From the NCBI GenBank assembly GCA_004294445.1, contig REAZ01000031.1:1-64000 (forward strand): a DNA stretch of 64,000 nucleotides, given 5' to 3'. The notes beneath the pieces were generated by a model. It did no database searches and was not told the DNA's origin. It saw nothing but the letters and a program-made list of their open reading frames with translations. The translations under genes were made by a program, and so were the position numbers. Below are positions 43,017 through 51,869 of the stretch, piece by piece. Source of the stretch: Cytophagales bacterium (GTDB lineage Bacteria; Bacteroidota; Bacteroidia; Cytophagales; Thermoflexibacteraceae). Each line of letters starts with the position of its first letter. Position 1 is the first letter of the stretch.

Positions 43017-44058
43017 TTATCTCATTGTAGGTCAAGGGCTTGCAGGTACAGTACTGGCTTACACACTGCTGAAAAGAAATCAGAGTGTTTTTGTCATAGA
43101 TGATGGCTACAAAACTTCCGCTTCGCAAGTAGCAGCAGGCATTTTTAACCCAATTACGGGTATGAGAATGGTAAAAACTTGGAAAGCAGACCTTTTATTC
43201 CCTTTCTTACAAAATTTTTACACAGACTTTGAAAGTTTTTTGAATACCCATTTTTTTTTCCAAAAACCTATTTATCGCCCTTTTGAAAGCATTGCACAGC
43301 AAAATCATGTGCTTGGGCAGTCTGCCGAAAAATCTTTCTCCAATTTTATGAATTTGGAAAATAATGACGAGCATTACAAACCCTTTGTTTTCAATGAGTT
43401 TGGTGGGGTAGAAATAAAAAACGGAGGCTATATAGATGTAGGAAAAATGCTTGCCTATTTTCGTGATTTTCTGGTAAAAGAAAATCTTTTTTTAGCAACT
43501 CCCTTTGACGAGGACAAAATAAATGCAGAGGGGGAAATAAAAGACTTAAAAATAAGGGCTGAAAAAATTATTTTTTGCAGAGGTTTCAAAGATAGAGAAA
43601 GCAAGTTTTGGAGCTATCTTCCTTTTAAGGCAGTAAAAGGAGAAGTGCTGACAGGGAAATTTGAAAGTACAGAAAATCTTGATTTTGAACAGATTATCAA
43701 CAGACAAGGCTGGGTACTTCCTTTGGAGAATAGTATTTATAAAGTTGGCTCTACTTATGAGTGGGATAAGTTGGACAGCGAGATTACTGAAAAAGCCAAA
43801 AGCGATATATTGGAAAAAACGCACCAACTCATCAGACCGCATTTCAAAGCAAGCAAGCAAGAAGCAGGCATCCGTCCTGCTACTGCCGACCGCTTCCCTT
43901 TGATGGGGTTGCACAAAATATACCCTAACATTGGCATTTTCAACGGATTAGGCACTAAGGGCGTGTCTATTGCTCCTTATTTTGCCAATCATTTTGCAGA
44001 TTATCTGATAGAAAATAAAGCATTGGACAAAGAAGTTAGCATCGCAAGGTGTTCTTAA
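43003..44058 (+). CDS. FAD-dependent oxidoreductase (DAO family)
   Basis: 351 aa. The N-terminal YLIVGQGLAGTVLAY (residues 5-19) is the FAD-binding GxGxxG fold. ASQVAAGIFNPITGMRM and the late GIRPATADRFPLMG, with IGIFNGLGTKGVSIAP, match the glycine-oxidase/D-amino-acid-oxidase fold family. The substrate is not known; in Bacteroidota such proteins are usually annotated only as FAD-dependent oxidoreductases. It overlaps recQ by 14 bp, so it is translated from the same message. Confidence 0.85.
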   Translation: MKTYNYLIVGQGLAGTVLAYTLLKRNQSVFVIDDGYKTSASQVAAGIFNPITGMRMVKTWKADLLFPFLQNFYTDFESFLNTHFFFQKPIYRPFESIAQQNHVLGQSAEKSFSNFMNLENNDEHYKPFVFNEFGGVEIKNGGYIDVGKMLAYFRDFLVKENLFLATPFDEDKINAEGEIKDLKIRAEKIIFCRGFKDRESKFWSYLPFKAVKGEVLTGKFESTENLDFEQIINRQGWVLPLENSIYKVGSTYEWDKLDSEITEKAKSDILEKTHQLIRPHFKASKQEAGIRPATADRFPLMGLHKIYPNIGIFNGLGTKGVSIAPYFANHFADYLIENKALDKEVSIARCS

Positions 44059-44064
44059 TTCTAA

Positions 44065-44103
44065 AAAAAAATGTAATCTTTGATGAGAAGATTACATTTT
44101 TTA
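44065..44103. terminator. strong shared terminator between converging genes
   Basis: AAAAAATGTAATCTT (44066-44080) pairs perfectly over 15 bp with the complementary stretch 44088-44102. It separates the oxidoreductase gene and the minus-strand pseudouridine synthase gene. Confidence 0.88.
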
Positions 44104-44108
44104 TTTTT

Positions 44109-45782
44109 TTATTTCACAAAATATTTAAGTCTAATTACTTCTTGCTCTGTGAGATAACGCCATTCGCCTCTTTCTATGCCTTTCTTAGTAATACCAGCAT
44201 AAGCAACTCTATCCAAGCGAAGAATATCATACTCAAAATGTTCGAAGATACGGCGTACAATGCGATTTTTTCCGCTATGTATGTGTACTTCTAAGGCTGT
44301 AGCATCTTCGGAAATAATAGAAATTTTATCTACTTTAATTTCTCCATCTTCGAGGGTTACACCCGCAGCTATTTTGTTGAAATCGTCCTCTGTGATTGGT
44401 TTTGCCAATAAGATTTGATATACTTTTTTAATATTGTTGGAGGGGTGTGCGAGCTTGTCTGCAAGCAAGCCGTCATTGGTCATCAGCAATAAGCCTGTAG
44501 TGTTGCGGTCAAGACGACCTACAGGATAAATACGCTCATTACAAGCCTGTTTTACCAAATTCATCACTGTTTTTCTCCCTTCGGGGTCGTCTGTAGTAGT
44601 GATATGGTCTTTGGGCTTATTAAGCAATACATAGACTACACGCTCTTTTTTAAGAGGTTCATCATCTAAATAGACTGAATCTGTGAGTTTTACCCTGTAG
44701 CCCATTTCCTTCATGATGCTACCATTTATTTTCACACGCCCCGCCTCTATGAGTACATCTGCTTCCCTGCGTGAGCAAACACCTGCATTGGCAATAAAAC
44801 GATTTAGACGTATATCGCTACTTTCAGGAGTGATTTCTTCAAAATCGCTTTCTTTATTCTTGTTCCTTGGGCTGTTTTTATTTCTTTCCTTTAGTCCTTC
44901 CTCTATGTTTTTAAATCGTTGGAAATCATAGTCGGGGGTGCTAATGCTGCGTGTCCTTGACTTTTCTTTACGCTCACGAAAAGCTACTACTTTATCAGAA
45001 CGCTTTTCATACGGTTTATTGAAGCTCCCTTCCCTCTTTTCGTAGGGCTTTTTCTCAAATTCTCCCTCACGTTTTTTGTAAGGTCTATCTTTGTCGAAAG
45101 GCTTGTCATAAGATTTGTTGAAACTGCCCTCACGCTTTTCGTAGGGTTTTTTCTCAAATTCTCCCTCACGTTTTTTGTAAGGTCTATCTTTGTCGAAAGG
45201 CTTGTCATAAGATTTGTTGAAACTGCCTTCCCTCTTTTCGTAGGGTTTTTTCTCGAACTCTCCCTCACGTTTTTTGTAAGGTCTATCTTTGTCAAAAGGC
45301 TTGTCATAAGATTTGTTGAAACTGCCTTCCCTCTTTTCGTAGGGCTTTTTCTCGAATTCTCCTTCACGTTTTTTGTAAGGTCTATCTTTGTCGAAAGGCT
45401 TGTCGTAGGATTTATTGAAGCTACCTTCTCTCTTTTCGTAGGGCTTTTTCTCAAATTCTCCCTCGCGTTTTTTGTAAGGTCTATCTTTGTCGAAAGGCTT
45501 GTCGTAGGATTTATTGAAGCTACCTTCTCTCTTTTCGTAGGGTTTTTTCTCAAAACCACTTTCGCTGTTGCGCTTAAAACCGCCCTGATTTCTTGGCTTT
45601 ACACCTGTAAATTTTTCTACATCAAACTTATCATCTTGTTTGGTACGAATCCCAGAGGGTTTCCTAAAAGAGGGCTTGTCATCTCTGTTTTTCGTAAATG
45701 ATTTGTCCTTGTCAGAAGGGCGTTTTTTGTCAAAAGACGAGCTACTTCCGCGTCTGCCTTTGTTACTAAATTTTTTTTCCAT
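44109..45782 (-). CDS. rluB: RluB/RsuA-type pseudouridine synthase with repeat-rich N-terminal extension
   Basis: 557 aa, about twice the length of the catalytic unit. Residues about 1-300 are a basic, disordered tail that contains five full 33-residue repeats (KREGSFNKSYDKPFDKDRPY core) and a partial sixth. An S4 RNA-binding domain follows (IRLNRFIANAGVCSRREADVLI), then the synthase domain with the catalytic Asp in GRLDRNTTGLLL. The enzyme modifies uridines of 23S or 16S rRNA; the symbol is by family. The tail probably binds RNA loosely. A short copy of its last 26 codons lies at 9881-9961. Confidence 0.88.
   Translation of the reverse strand: MEKKFSNKGRRGSSSSFDKKRPSDKDKSFTKNRDDKPSFRKPSGIRTKQDDKFDVEKFTGVKPRNQGGFKRNSESGFEKKPYEKREGSFNKSYDKPFDKDRPYKKREGEFEKKPYEKREGSFNKSYDKPFDKDRPYKKREGEFEKKPYEKREGSFNKSYDKPFDKDRPYKKREGEFEKKPYEKREGSFNKSYDKPFDKDRPYKKREGEFEKKPYEKREGSFNKSYDKPFDKDRPYKKREGEFEKKPYEKREGSFNKPYEKRSDKVVAFRERKEKSRTRSISTPDYDFQRFKNIEEGLKERNKNSPRNKNKESDFEEITPESSDIRLNRFIANAGVCSRREADVLIEAGRVKINGSIMKEMGYRVKLTDSVYLDDEPLKKERVVYVLLNKPKDHITTTDDPEGRKTVMNLVKQACNERIYPVGRLDRNTTGLLLMTNDGLLADKLAHPSNNIKKVYQILLAKPITEDDFNKIAAGVTLEDGEIKVDKISIISEDATALEVHIHSGKNRIVRRIFEHFEYDILRLDRVAYAGITKKGIERGEWRYLTEQEVIRLKYFVK
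45003..45550. repeat. 99-bp in-frame tandem repeat in the rluB-type gene
   Basis: About five copies of a 99-bp unit, nearly identical at the DNA level with scattered synonymous changes. Each encodes 33 residues rich in Lys, Glu, Asp and aromatic residues. Copy number is likely to vary between strains. Confidence 0.9.
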
Positions 45783-45849
45783 TTGTGTTAAAATACTTAA
45801 CCTTTAAAATAATAATGGGCATATCCTCACGGACTTCCCTTGTGTGTTT

Positions 45850-46431
45850 TTATTGCTGATGACCAATTTCATTGTCTTCGGTGGCGAAATCTTTGAGTGT
45901 TGGTAGTTCTTTGAGGTCGTTGATGCCCAAATAATCCATCAATTTCGGGCTTGTGCCGTACAAAAGAGGTCTGCCGACAGCATCCGATTTTCCTTTGATT
46001 TCAACAAGTTCTTTTTCCAATAATTTCTGCACTGCATAGTCGCAGCCTACTCCTCTTATTTGCTCTATTTCCGTTTTGCTGATGGGTTGCCTGTAGGCTA
46101 TCACAGCCAAAGTTTCTAATGCCGCATTAGACAAACGTTTTTTAGATTTTTGCTTTAGGTGCAAATGAACGGCAGACTGATATTTGGGCTTGGTAAGAAA
46201 CTGATAACCACCACCTATATAAGTTATTTGAAACGAAAAGTCAGCCGTATCGTATTTCTGTACTAATTGTTTGATGGCAATTTCGATGTCCTCCAAAGGA
46301 ATCTCAGCATCTAATAGTTCTGATAGACACTGCTGAATCTCTCCTATCCTAATTGGGGCTTGCGAACAAAATATCAATGCTTCTATGTGCGTTTGAAGAA
46401 AAGTCCCCGAACCAATTATGTTTTCAATCAT
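45850..46431 (-). CDS. scpB: SMC-Scp complex subunit ScpB
   Basis: 193 aa, the usual length. Two winged-helix domains are visible: LQTHIEALIFCSQAPIRIGEIQ at the N-terminus and RLSNAALETLAVIAYRQPISKTEIEQIRGV in the middle, the strongest ScpB signature. With ScpA and SMC it forms the bacterial condensin on the chromosome; scpA is not adjacent. It is separated from the rluB-type gene by 67 bp; ScpB and RluB genes are often neighbours in bacteria. Confidence 0.93.
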   Translation of the reverse strand: MIENIIGSGTFLQTHIEALIFCSQAPIRIGEIQQCLSELLDAEIPLEDIEIAIKQLVQKYDTADFSFQITYIGGGYQFLTKPKYQSAVHLHLKQKSKKRLSNAALETLAVIAYRQPISKTEIEQIRGVGCDYAVQKLLEKELVEIKGKSDAVGRPLLYGTSPKLMDYLGINDLKELPTLKDFATEDNEIGHQQ

Positions 46432-46498
46432 GTTTCCTCTAAACTACGAAAAAAGTATTTTAGTTCATTATTTGTTGGGTTTCAATAAATATTCGTTC

Positions 46499-46546
46499 CT
46501 GCACCGTCTGACCGAAGGTCTGTACGGTGCAGACCTTCGGTCAGAC
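46499..46546. repeat. nested REP-like palindromes
   Basis: CTGCACCGT (46499-46507) pairs with ACGGTGCAG (46524-46532) around an inner GACC-GAA-GGTC. Alternatively the 17-mer at 46506-46522 pairs with its exact complement at 46530-46546. The 17-mer is shared with the helicase gene at 15956-15972. Confidence 0.8.
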
Positions 46547-46572
46547 CGTATGTTTTTCAAAGAACGGTTTAT

Positions 46573-46612
46573 TAACCACTGTTAGGGTAGCTATGACTGC
46601 TAACAGTGGTTA
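46573..46612. repeat. perfect 13-bp inverted repeat
   Basis: TAACCACTGTTAG (46573-46585) and CTAACAGTGGTTA (46600-46612) around a 14-nt loop. It is unrelated in sequence to the palindrome just before it and has no T run, so it is not a normal terminator. Confidence 0.75.
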
Positions 46613-46623
46613 GGTTATAAAGC

Positions 46624-47070
46624 CTATGCTTCTGTATTCACAATCACTACTTTGTGAATCTTGTCGCCTTGTCTTATTAGGTCAACTACTTCTAAGCCTT
46701 CATACACTTTGCCAAAAACGGTATGTTTGCGGTCTAAGTGCTGAGTGCCTTGCCTATTGTGGCAGATGAAAAACTGCGAGCCGCCCGAATTGGGTCTGCC
46801 TGTGTTTGCCATAGAGAGTACGCCTTTGTCGTGGTATTGGTTTTTTCCTGCGAACTCATCGGGGATAGTATAGCCAGGACCGCCCATGCCTGTCCCTGTT
46901 GGGTCGCCGCCCTGCACCATGAAGTTTGGGATAACCCTATGGAAAATAGTGCCATCATAATAGCCTTTTTCTGCTAATGTTATGAAATTATTGATGGTGA
47001 TAGGAGCGTCTTCCTCGAAAAACTGAATTTTCATTACACCTTTTTCAGTGTGCATTTCTGCTGTTTTCAT
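46624..47070 (-). CDS. cyclophilin-type peptidyl-prolyl cis-trans isomerase
   Basis: 148 aa, a compact single-domain cyclophilin. The core FHRVIPNFMVQGGDPTGTG has the catalytic Arg, and GVLSMANTGRPNSGGSQFFI, HLDRKHTVFGKV complete the family pattern. No signal peptide, so it is cytoplasmic. It speeds proline isomerisation during folding. It lies 32 bp after the cNMP-binding protein gene on the same strand and may share its transcript. Confidence 0.93.
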   Translation of the reverse strand: MKTAEMHTEKGVMKIQFFEEDAPITINNFITLAEKGYYDGTIFHRVIPNFMVQGGDPTGTGMGGPGYTIPDEFAGKNQYHDKGVLSMANTGRPNSGGSQFFICHNRQGTQHLDRKHTVFGKVYEGLEVVDLIRQGDKIHKVVIVNTEA

Positions 47071-47102
47071 CTCGATTTTTTGTATTTATTTTATGTAAAA
47101 AA

Positions 47103-48521
47103 TTAGATTAATGTGAGTTTTTGGTTTACCTCCAAAGCCATTGCTTCTTGGCTAAGTTCTACTTTCATTTTCTTTACGTATTCGATAATTTCGTCTAAGT
47201 AGTTAGTTAAGTCCATTTGGGTAACATAAGAATTGACGATATGAACGGTTTCGCCTACTAAACCTACTTGGTCGCTGTTCCAAACGCCTTGTGCCTCCTT
47301 GCTGGTAGCTCCGCCAAACCGCTCTCCAAAAAACGCCAATGTTTTATTTACGTACTGTGTAGTGTCTATTTGCTTATCCACATCTACGGTTGTCGGGATA
47401 TAAAGTGCTATATTATTTGTTCGTTCCAATCTATCGGTAAGTACGGTAAATACATCTAAAAGCGGCGTGGGAATGACCATATCTTTGGCGTGCATATCCC
47501 GTAAGGGTGGGAACACAGGCAAGAAAGGTACTTGAAAATCAACATGATGTGGGAAAACAGCATCTTTATATTCCTCGCTACAGTGATTAATCAGAGTAAA
47601 AATATTGGTTTCGTTGGTGCGAATACGCTTGCGTAATTTTTTCTGAATGTCCTCCAAATGCCCCCAAACACTTGGCTCTGGCGGCGAAAACATGATGATT
47701 TGCTTGGCATAGTCGAGCATCATGGCGATGTCTTGGTCGACATTGCCGTCATGGTCTTCGTCTATGTTCTCATTCAACGTGATAATGATATTTTCGTATT
47801 CATTGATGAGTCCATCGAGCATCATGGTTGTCTTGACTTTATCATTCATTGAACGATCTTCCTGAGATAGCAAAATATCAAAGCCTGCGGGGTGATTATA
47901 TATTTTTTCCTTACGGCTGATATGCAAATCGGCAATCAATTTTTGGGGAACAGGATATTCGGTATAAACAGTTTTTTGCTTTGTACGTTGCTGAATGAGG
48001 CGAGCCAAACTAACACCAAAACTTGTGGCACCGAGGCTACCAAACACATCAAAAAGCAAAATTAATTTTACGTTAGTGTTCCCCCTACTTCTGCGGCGGT
48101 TAGAATCTACTAAGTATCTTCCGAGCATTTTTGCCAACTCGATGGCAATAGAGGGAAGTTCGTACAAAAGCGCGATAAAATCTTGTCTTCGAATCACTAC
48201 CACGTCCACATCACTTAGGGCAGCCACCGTAGCCGAGCGAGGTTTGTTTTCCAAAATTCCAATTTCGCCAAAAGTATTTCCTGGCATAAGATAGTTGAGT
48301 ACTTGCTCTTCGGTTTCACTAATAATGCGTTTGATGGCTACTATGCCATTAGTAACAAGGAAAAGGCTATCACTTGGGTTTCCTTGCCAAACGATGACCT
48401 CATCAGGAAAAAACTGACGCATTTTTGCCTTATTGGCTATGTTTTCCAAATCATGCTCTGGCAGATGTTTAAACAACTCACAGATTTTGAGTGCCTTGAT
48501 GATGTTATTATTTTTTTTCAT
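47103..48521 (-). CDS. cNMP-binding protein with degenerate P-loop and a third conserved domain
   Basis: 472 aa from the ATG at 48521. The frame is open to an ATG at 48593, but the TAACTTTG box at 48581-48588 places transcription start inside that extension. A cyclic-nucleotide-binding domain comes first (LPEHDLENIA, FGEIGILENKPRSATV). A central part has LILLFDVFGSLGATSFGVSLA, where a MinD/ParA ATPase would have its Walker A; the Lys is missing. The last about 105 residues (IPTTVDVDKQIDTTQYVN, FGGATSKEAQGVW, EAMALEVNQK) recall a widespread small accessory protein family. The role is unknown; a cNMP-controlled switch is an inference. Confidence 0.72.
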   Translation of the reverse strand: MKKNNNIIKALKICELFKHLPEHDLENIANKAKMRQFFPDEVIVWQGNPSDSLFLVTNGIVAIKRIISETEEQVLNYLMPGNTFGEIGILENKPRSATVAALSDVDVVVIRRQDFIALLYELPSIAIELAKMLGRYLVDSNRRRSRGNTNVKLILLFDVFGSLGATSFGVSLARLIQQRTKQKTVYTEYPVPQKLIADLHISRKEKIYNHPAGFDILLSQEDRSMNDKVKTTMMLDGLINEYENIIITLNENIDEDHDGNVDQDIAMMLDYAKQIIMFSPPEPSVWGHLEDIQKKLRKRIRTNETNIFTLINHCSEEYKDAVFPHHVDFQVPFLPVFPPLRDMHAKDMVIPTPLLDVFTVLTDRLERTNNIALYIPTTVDVDKQIDTTQYVNKTLAFFGERFGGATSKEAQGVWNSDQVGLVGETVHIVNSYVTQMDLTNYLDEIIEYVKKMKVELSQEAMALEVNQKLTLI

Positions 48522-48580
48522 ATTATTAAGGTCTATATCAATAGATTCGTAAAAGGTCTGATTTGCGTCTAAAAATTGCC

Positions 48581-48588
48581 CAAAGTTA
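48581..48588 (-). promoter_or_regulatory. TAnnTTTG box for the cNMP-binding protein gene
   Basis: TAACTTTG on the minus strand, an exact -7 box. The predicted start near 48574 supports the ATG at 48521. A clear TTTG upstream element is not seen. Confidence 0.4.
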
Positions 48589-48655
48589 GACAAATAAATA
48601 TTATTTTCCTGAAAAATTGCTAAATTTCTAAAATTAGAGCTGTAGTACTGTTTTT

Positions 48656-49987
48656 CTATTTTACGGTTGCTACAATGCTCTTTATAAACTGATTACGGTC
48701 AAAATCGTTTTCATTTGGCGTGCAGCCGAGTCGCACAATCACCAATTCTTTGGAGGGAACAATGGTAACAGATTGTCCTTCGAAGCCCAATGCCATGAAA
48801 GCATCTTGTGGGAAATTTTTGTCGTTATGATTGAGCCAGAACTGTGCGGCATAAGTCCCTTTGGAAAGAGGAGTTTCTGTGGCAGAGTATTTCACCCAGC
48901 CTTCGGGAAGGAGTCTTTCGCCGTTCCAAATGCCATCTTGGAGGTATAGCTGCCCAAATTTTGCCCAATCCCTACCCGTAGCATACATAAATGACGAACC
49001 TACATAAGTACCTGAAGCGTCAGGCTCAAGCACCGCACTTTTCATTCCTATTTTTTGGAAAAGCCGCAGATGAGGAAAAGCCAAATAATCAGCTTGGCTG
49101 CCAAACTGCCTGCGGGCTATCTCTTGCAATATGTTGGAAGTGCCGCTTGAATAGTACCATTCTTGGTCGGGTTTCGCCCTTTGCTTGCTAAGTAAGGCAT
49201 AAGCACCCGCCCCTTTTTTGCGGAAAAGCATCTGGGTAGCATCGCTTGGCAGGCTATAGATTTCCTCAAAATCTAAGCCACTGCTCATTCTAAGTAGCTG
49301 GTCAGTAGTGATTTGCTTTCGCTCATCATCTTTCCACTCTGCTATGGGAGCGGGCTTGCTAATGTCTATTTTGCCATCTTTTACCAGCAAGCCTATCATG
49401 GCATTGGTAACACTTTTGGTCATTGACCAGCCGAGCAAAGGCGTGTTTTCTGTAATGCCTTTGCCGTACTTTTCGGCAAGCAACTGCCCTTTATAAAAAA
49501 TAGTGATGGCGCGTGTACGAATGATGTGTGAAGTATCTTTTTCTTGAAAAGCAAGGTCTATCGCTTTAAAAAGGGCAGCAGAATCAATAGTCGGAGGAAT
49601 CATTTGCACTTTTACCAAACTTTCGGGCAGCTTATCAGTTATTTGTAAGCCTGTTTGCTGGCGAATTTCGGTTTCGGTAAGTTCATTGACCAAAGTGCAA
49701 CCCAAACCCTTGCGGAAAATAGCTTTTGCTGCTGCAAAACCATATAAATTGGTACTCACCGACTTATTGTCTTGGTCTATCTCTGTTTTTACGAAGGGGG
49801 CAGCGTACAAATCTTCGCTCAGGACTGCATCAGGCTCGCGCCCCGATACGAATACGCATGAACAAACCGTTTTGGCAGCGTAGGAAGATGCAATGTAGGC
49901 GTATTGTAAGCCTGTGTAAACAAAATAAATTAGGAATATGCCAAAAAGTAGCAACATTCCGTAAACAATTTTTTTAGTAGTCGACAT
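48656..49987 (-). CDS. serine hydrolase, class C beta-lactamase family
   Basis: 443 aa. An N-terminal membrane segment or uncleaved signal (about 8-28) leads to a periplasmic part. The beta-lactamase fold shows the nucleophile box SMTK (about residue 190, in GWSMTKSVTNAM), the YSSGTSN motif in the YxN position and a late GFEGQS in place of KTG. Such enzymes act as esterases or peptidases; lactamase activity need not be present. It is monocistronic and distinct from the truncated family member at 23721. Confidence 0.85.
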   Translation of the reverse strand: MSTTKKIVYGMLLLFGIFLIYFVYTGLQYAYIASSYAAKTVCSCVFVSGREPDAVLSEDLYAAPFVKTEIDQDNKSVSTNLYGFAAAKAIFRKGLGCTLVNELTETEIRQQTGLQITDKLPESLVKVQMIPPTIDSAALFKAIDLAFQEKDTSHIIRTRAITIFYKGQLLAEKYGKGITENTPLLGWSMTKSVTNAMIGLLVKDGKIDISKPAPIAEWKDDERKQITTDQLLRMSSGLDFEEIYSLPSDATQMLFRKKGAGAYALLSKQRAKPDQEWYYSSGTSNILQEIARRQFGSQADYLAFPHLRLFQKIGMKSAVLEPDASGTYVGSSFMYATGRDWAKFGQLYLQDGIWNGERLLPEGWVKYSATETPLSKGTYAAQFWLNHNDKNFPQDAFMALGFEGQSVTIVPSKELVIVRLGCTPNENDFDRNQFIKSIVATVK

Positions 49988-50133
49988 TTGTTTTTCATTT
50001 TTTTCAAAACTAAGTAAAAAATGGTGCTATGCAAAAAGATTGCATCTTTTTATGTTAATATGCTCAGAGATGTAATCTTTGATAATAACTTTACACATAT
50101 TTTTAAAGGCTTTTTCAAATAAAAACATTATTT

Positions 50134-50511
50134 ATGAGAAATTGGAGTTGTATTTTGTTATGTATCTTCGTATATTTGGTATCTTCGTGTAATAATGCAG
50201 ATATAGATACAGAGGGCTTTGATTTACAAACTTGGAAAAATGACAAGAAAGGTTGCCAAAACAAACGGATAAATCTTTTGGCGGACTTCGAGCAAAAAAT
50301 AAAACCCAAATTGGAGGGGTTGAGGGAAATTCAGGTAGCAAATTTGTTAGGCAAGGCAGATTTTGCACTCTTGGCAGAGAGAAACCAGAAATTTTATCGG
50401 TATTACTTGGAAGAGGGTGAGCAGTGTGGAAAAATAAAGCAAGCACGCTACATCAATATCAGATTCAATGCTACGAATATGGTGAATGAGGTTACTGTTG
50501 TTTACCATTGA
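50134..50511 (+). CDS. small lipoprotein of unknown function
   Basis: 125 aa. Signal peptide with lipobox VSSC (Cys19). The mature part starts acidic and continues with LREIQVANLLGKADFALLAERNQKFYRYYL and a final strand VNEVTVVYH, a layout that recalls the BamE/SmpA-like fold (LGKP-type turn and a tyrosine-rich hairpin). It lies directly before the aminotransferase gene, 79 bp from its preferred start. Confidence 0.65.
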   Translation: MRNWSCILLCIFVYLVSSCNNADIDTEGFDLQTWKNDKKGCQNKRINLLADFEQKIKPKLEGLREIQVANLLGKADFALLAERNQKFYRYYLEEGEQCGKIKQARYINIRFNATNMVNEVTVVYH

Positions 50512-50590
50512 GTTTTTGTAGGCATCTTTGCCTATTTCATACATATTTTTATCTAAAAAACGGGCTTTTATGCCTACAAAATGTACTGAT

Positions 50591-51742
50591 ATGGAAAAAA
50601 TTAATAGGAAGAATTTCCTCAAAAATTTCGCTGTGATTGCCGCAGGGATTACTGCCGCACCAGAAGTATTTGCTACTCCCACAGGCTTTGTGAGTCATCA
50701 GCGACCAGCATTGTTAAGCAAACTTGATACTTCGGGTAAGCTCATCATGCTCAATGCCAATGAAAACCCTTATGGCGTGCCTCCGAAAGCACAAAAAGCC
50801 ATCATAGAATCACTTGCTACGGGAAATCGTTATGGCTTTGTAGATAACACAAGAGAAAAATTAAGGGAAAAAATTGCTCAGAAAGAAGGTCTTTCCAAAG
50901 AACATATCTTGCTCTCGGCGGGGTCAAGTGAGGTATTAGGTATCTTAGGCGGCTACTTTGGCAAAGACAAGGGAAATATGATTTTTGCATTGCCAACTTT
51001 TTGGTTATTAGGTGAATACGCCAAAAACTTAGGCGTAGAGGTCGTAAATGTTCCTGTTACCAAAGATAAAAAGCATGACCTCAATGCCATGCTCGGCAAG
51101 ATAAACCGTAAAACAAAACTTTTGCAAGTATGCAATCCGAATAACCCTACAGGCACTATAGTAGATGCCACTGAATTAAAGAATTTCTGTACAGAAGCCA
51201 GCAAAAAAACGGCTGTTTTCATAGACGAAGCCTACATAGATTTTCTGCCAGATAGACCTACTATGGCAGGTTTAGTAGCTGATAATCAGAATATTATTAT
51301 CGGGAGGACTTTCTCCAAAGTATTTGGTATGGCGGGGTTGCGAATAGGCTACGCAATAGCACATCCGAAACTTGTAGCGGAAATGGAAAAATTCCAGCAA
51401 GGTGGTAGCATCAGCGTTGGCACAAGCTCGGTAGCGGGAGCGATGGCAGCAATGGACGATAGTGAATTTATTAATTCATTTTTGGAAAAAAATAAAGCCG
51501 CAAGAGACTTCACAATGAGTCAGTTAAAATCATTGGATATTCCGTACATTCCTTCTTATACCAATTTCGTGTATTTTTCTTTGGCAAAATATCCAAATGA
51601 TTTTGTAAAAGAGATGGCAAAGTACAATGTATTGGTGAGAATGTTTGCCGAAAATGAAGAAAAATGGGGACGGGTGAGCATAGGGACAATGGAAGAGATG
51701 CAGGTATTTGGCGAAGTCATCAAGAAAGTTTGGCAATCCTAA
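50591..51742 (+). CDS. HisC-like PLP-dependent aminotransferase with export signal
   Basis: 383 aa from the ATG at 50591; the frame is open to 50528, but the inner start gives the recognisable N-terminus NRKNFLKNFAVIAAG, a Tat-like signal with an RK pair. The fold type I aminotransferase core has NPNNPTG, IDEAYIDF and the PLP lysine in RTFSKVFGMAGLRIGY. It is closest to the histidinol-phosphate aminotransferase family. Export of such an enzyme is unusual, and a histidine-pathway role is unlikely because no his genes are near. Its substrate is unknown. Confidence 0.82.
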   Translation: MEKINRKNFLKNFAVIAAGITAAPEVFATPTGFVSHQRPALLSKLDTSGKLIMLNANENPYGVPPKAQKAIIESLATGNRYGFVDNTREKLREKIAQKEGLSKEHILLSAGSSEVLGILGGYFGKDKGNMIFALPTFWLLGEYAKNLGVEVVNVPVTKDKKHDLNAMLGKINRKTKLLQVCNPNNPTGTIVDATELKNFCTEASKKTAVFIDEAYIDFLPDRPTMAGLVADNQNIIIGRTFSKVFGMAGLRIGYAIAHPKLVAEMEKFQQGGSISVGTSSVAGAMAAMDDSEFINSFLEKNKAARDFTMSQLKSLDIPYIPSYTNFVYFSLAKYPNDFVKEMAKYNVLVRMFAENEEKWGRVSIGTMEEMQVFGEVIKKVWQS

Positions 51743-51869
51743 AATTTTCTTTACGATACTTTTCTAAATTTATAATTCCTGATTAACTTAGCACCGCAAA
51801 TAGCCTTGCTTGTGATTAAGGCAGGTAAGATGGAAAATAATAAACTCATAACTCAAACTTATAACTCAA

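Noticed and set aside
44987-45559. 190-residue open frame inside the rluB-type gene
   Set aside because: It is a product of the 99-bp tandem repeat, whose length keeps every frame in phase. Its composition is that of a shifted reading of the true protein.
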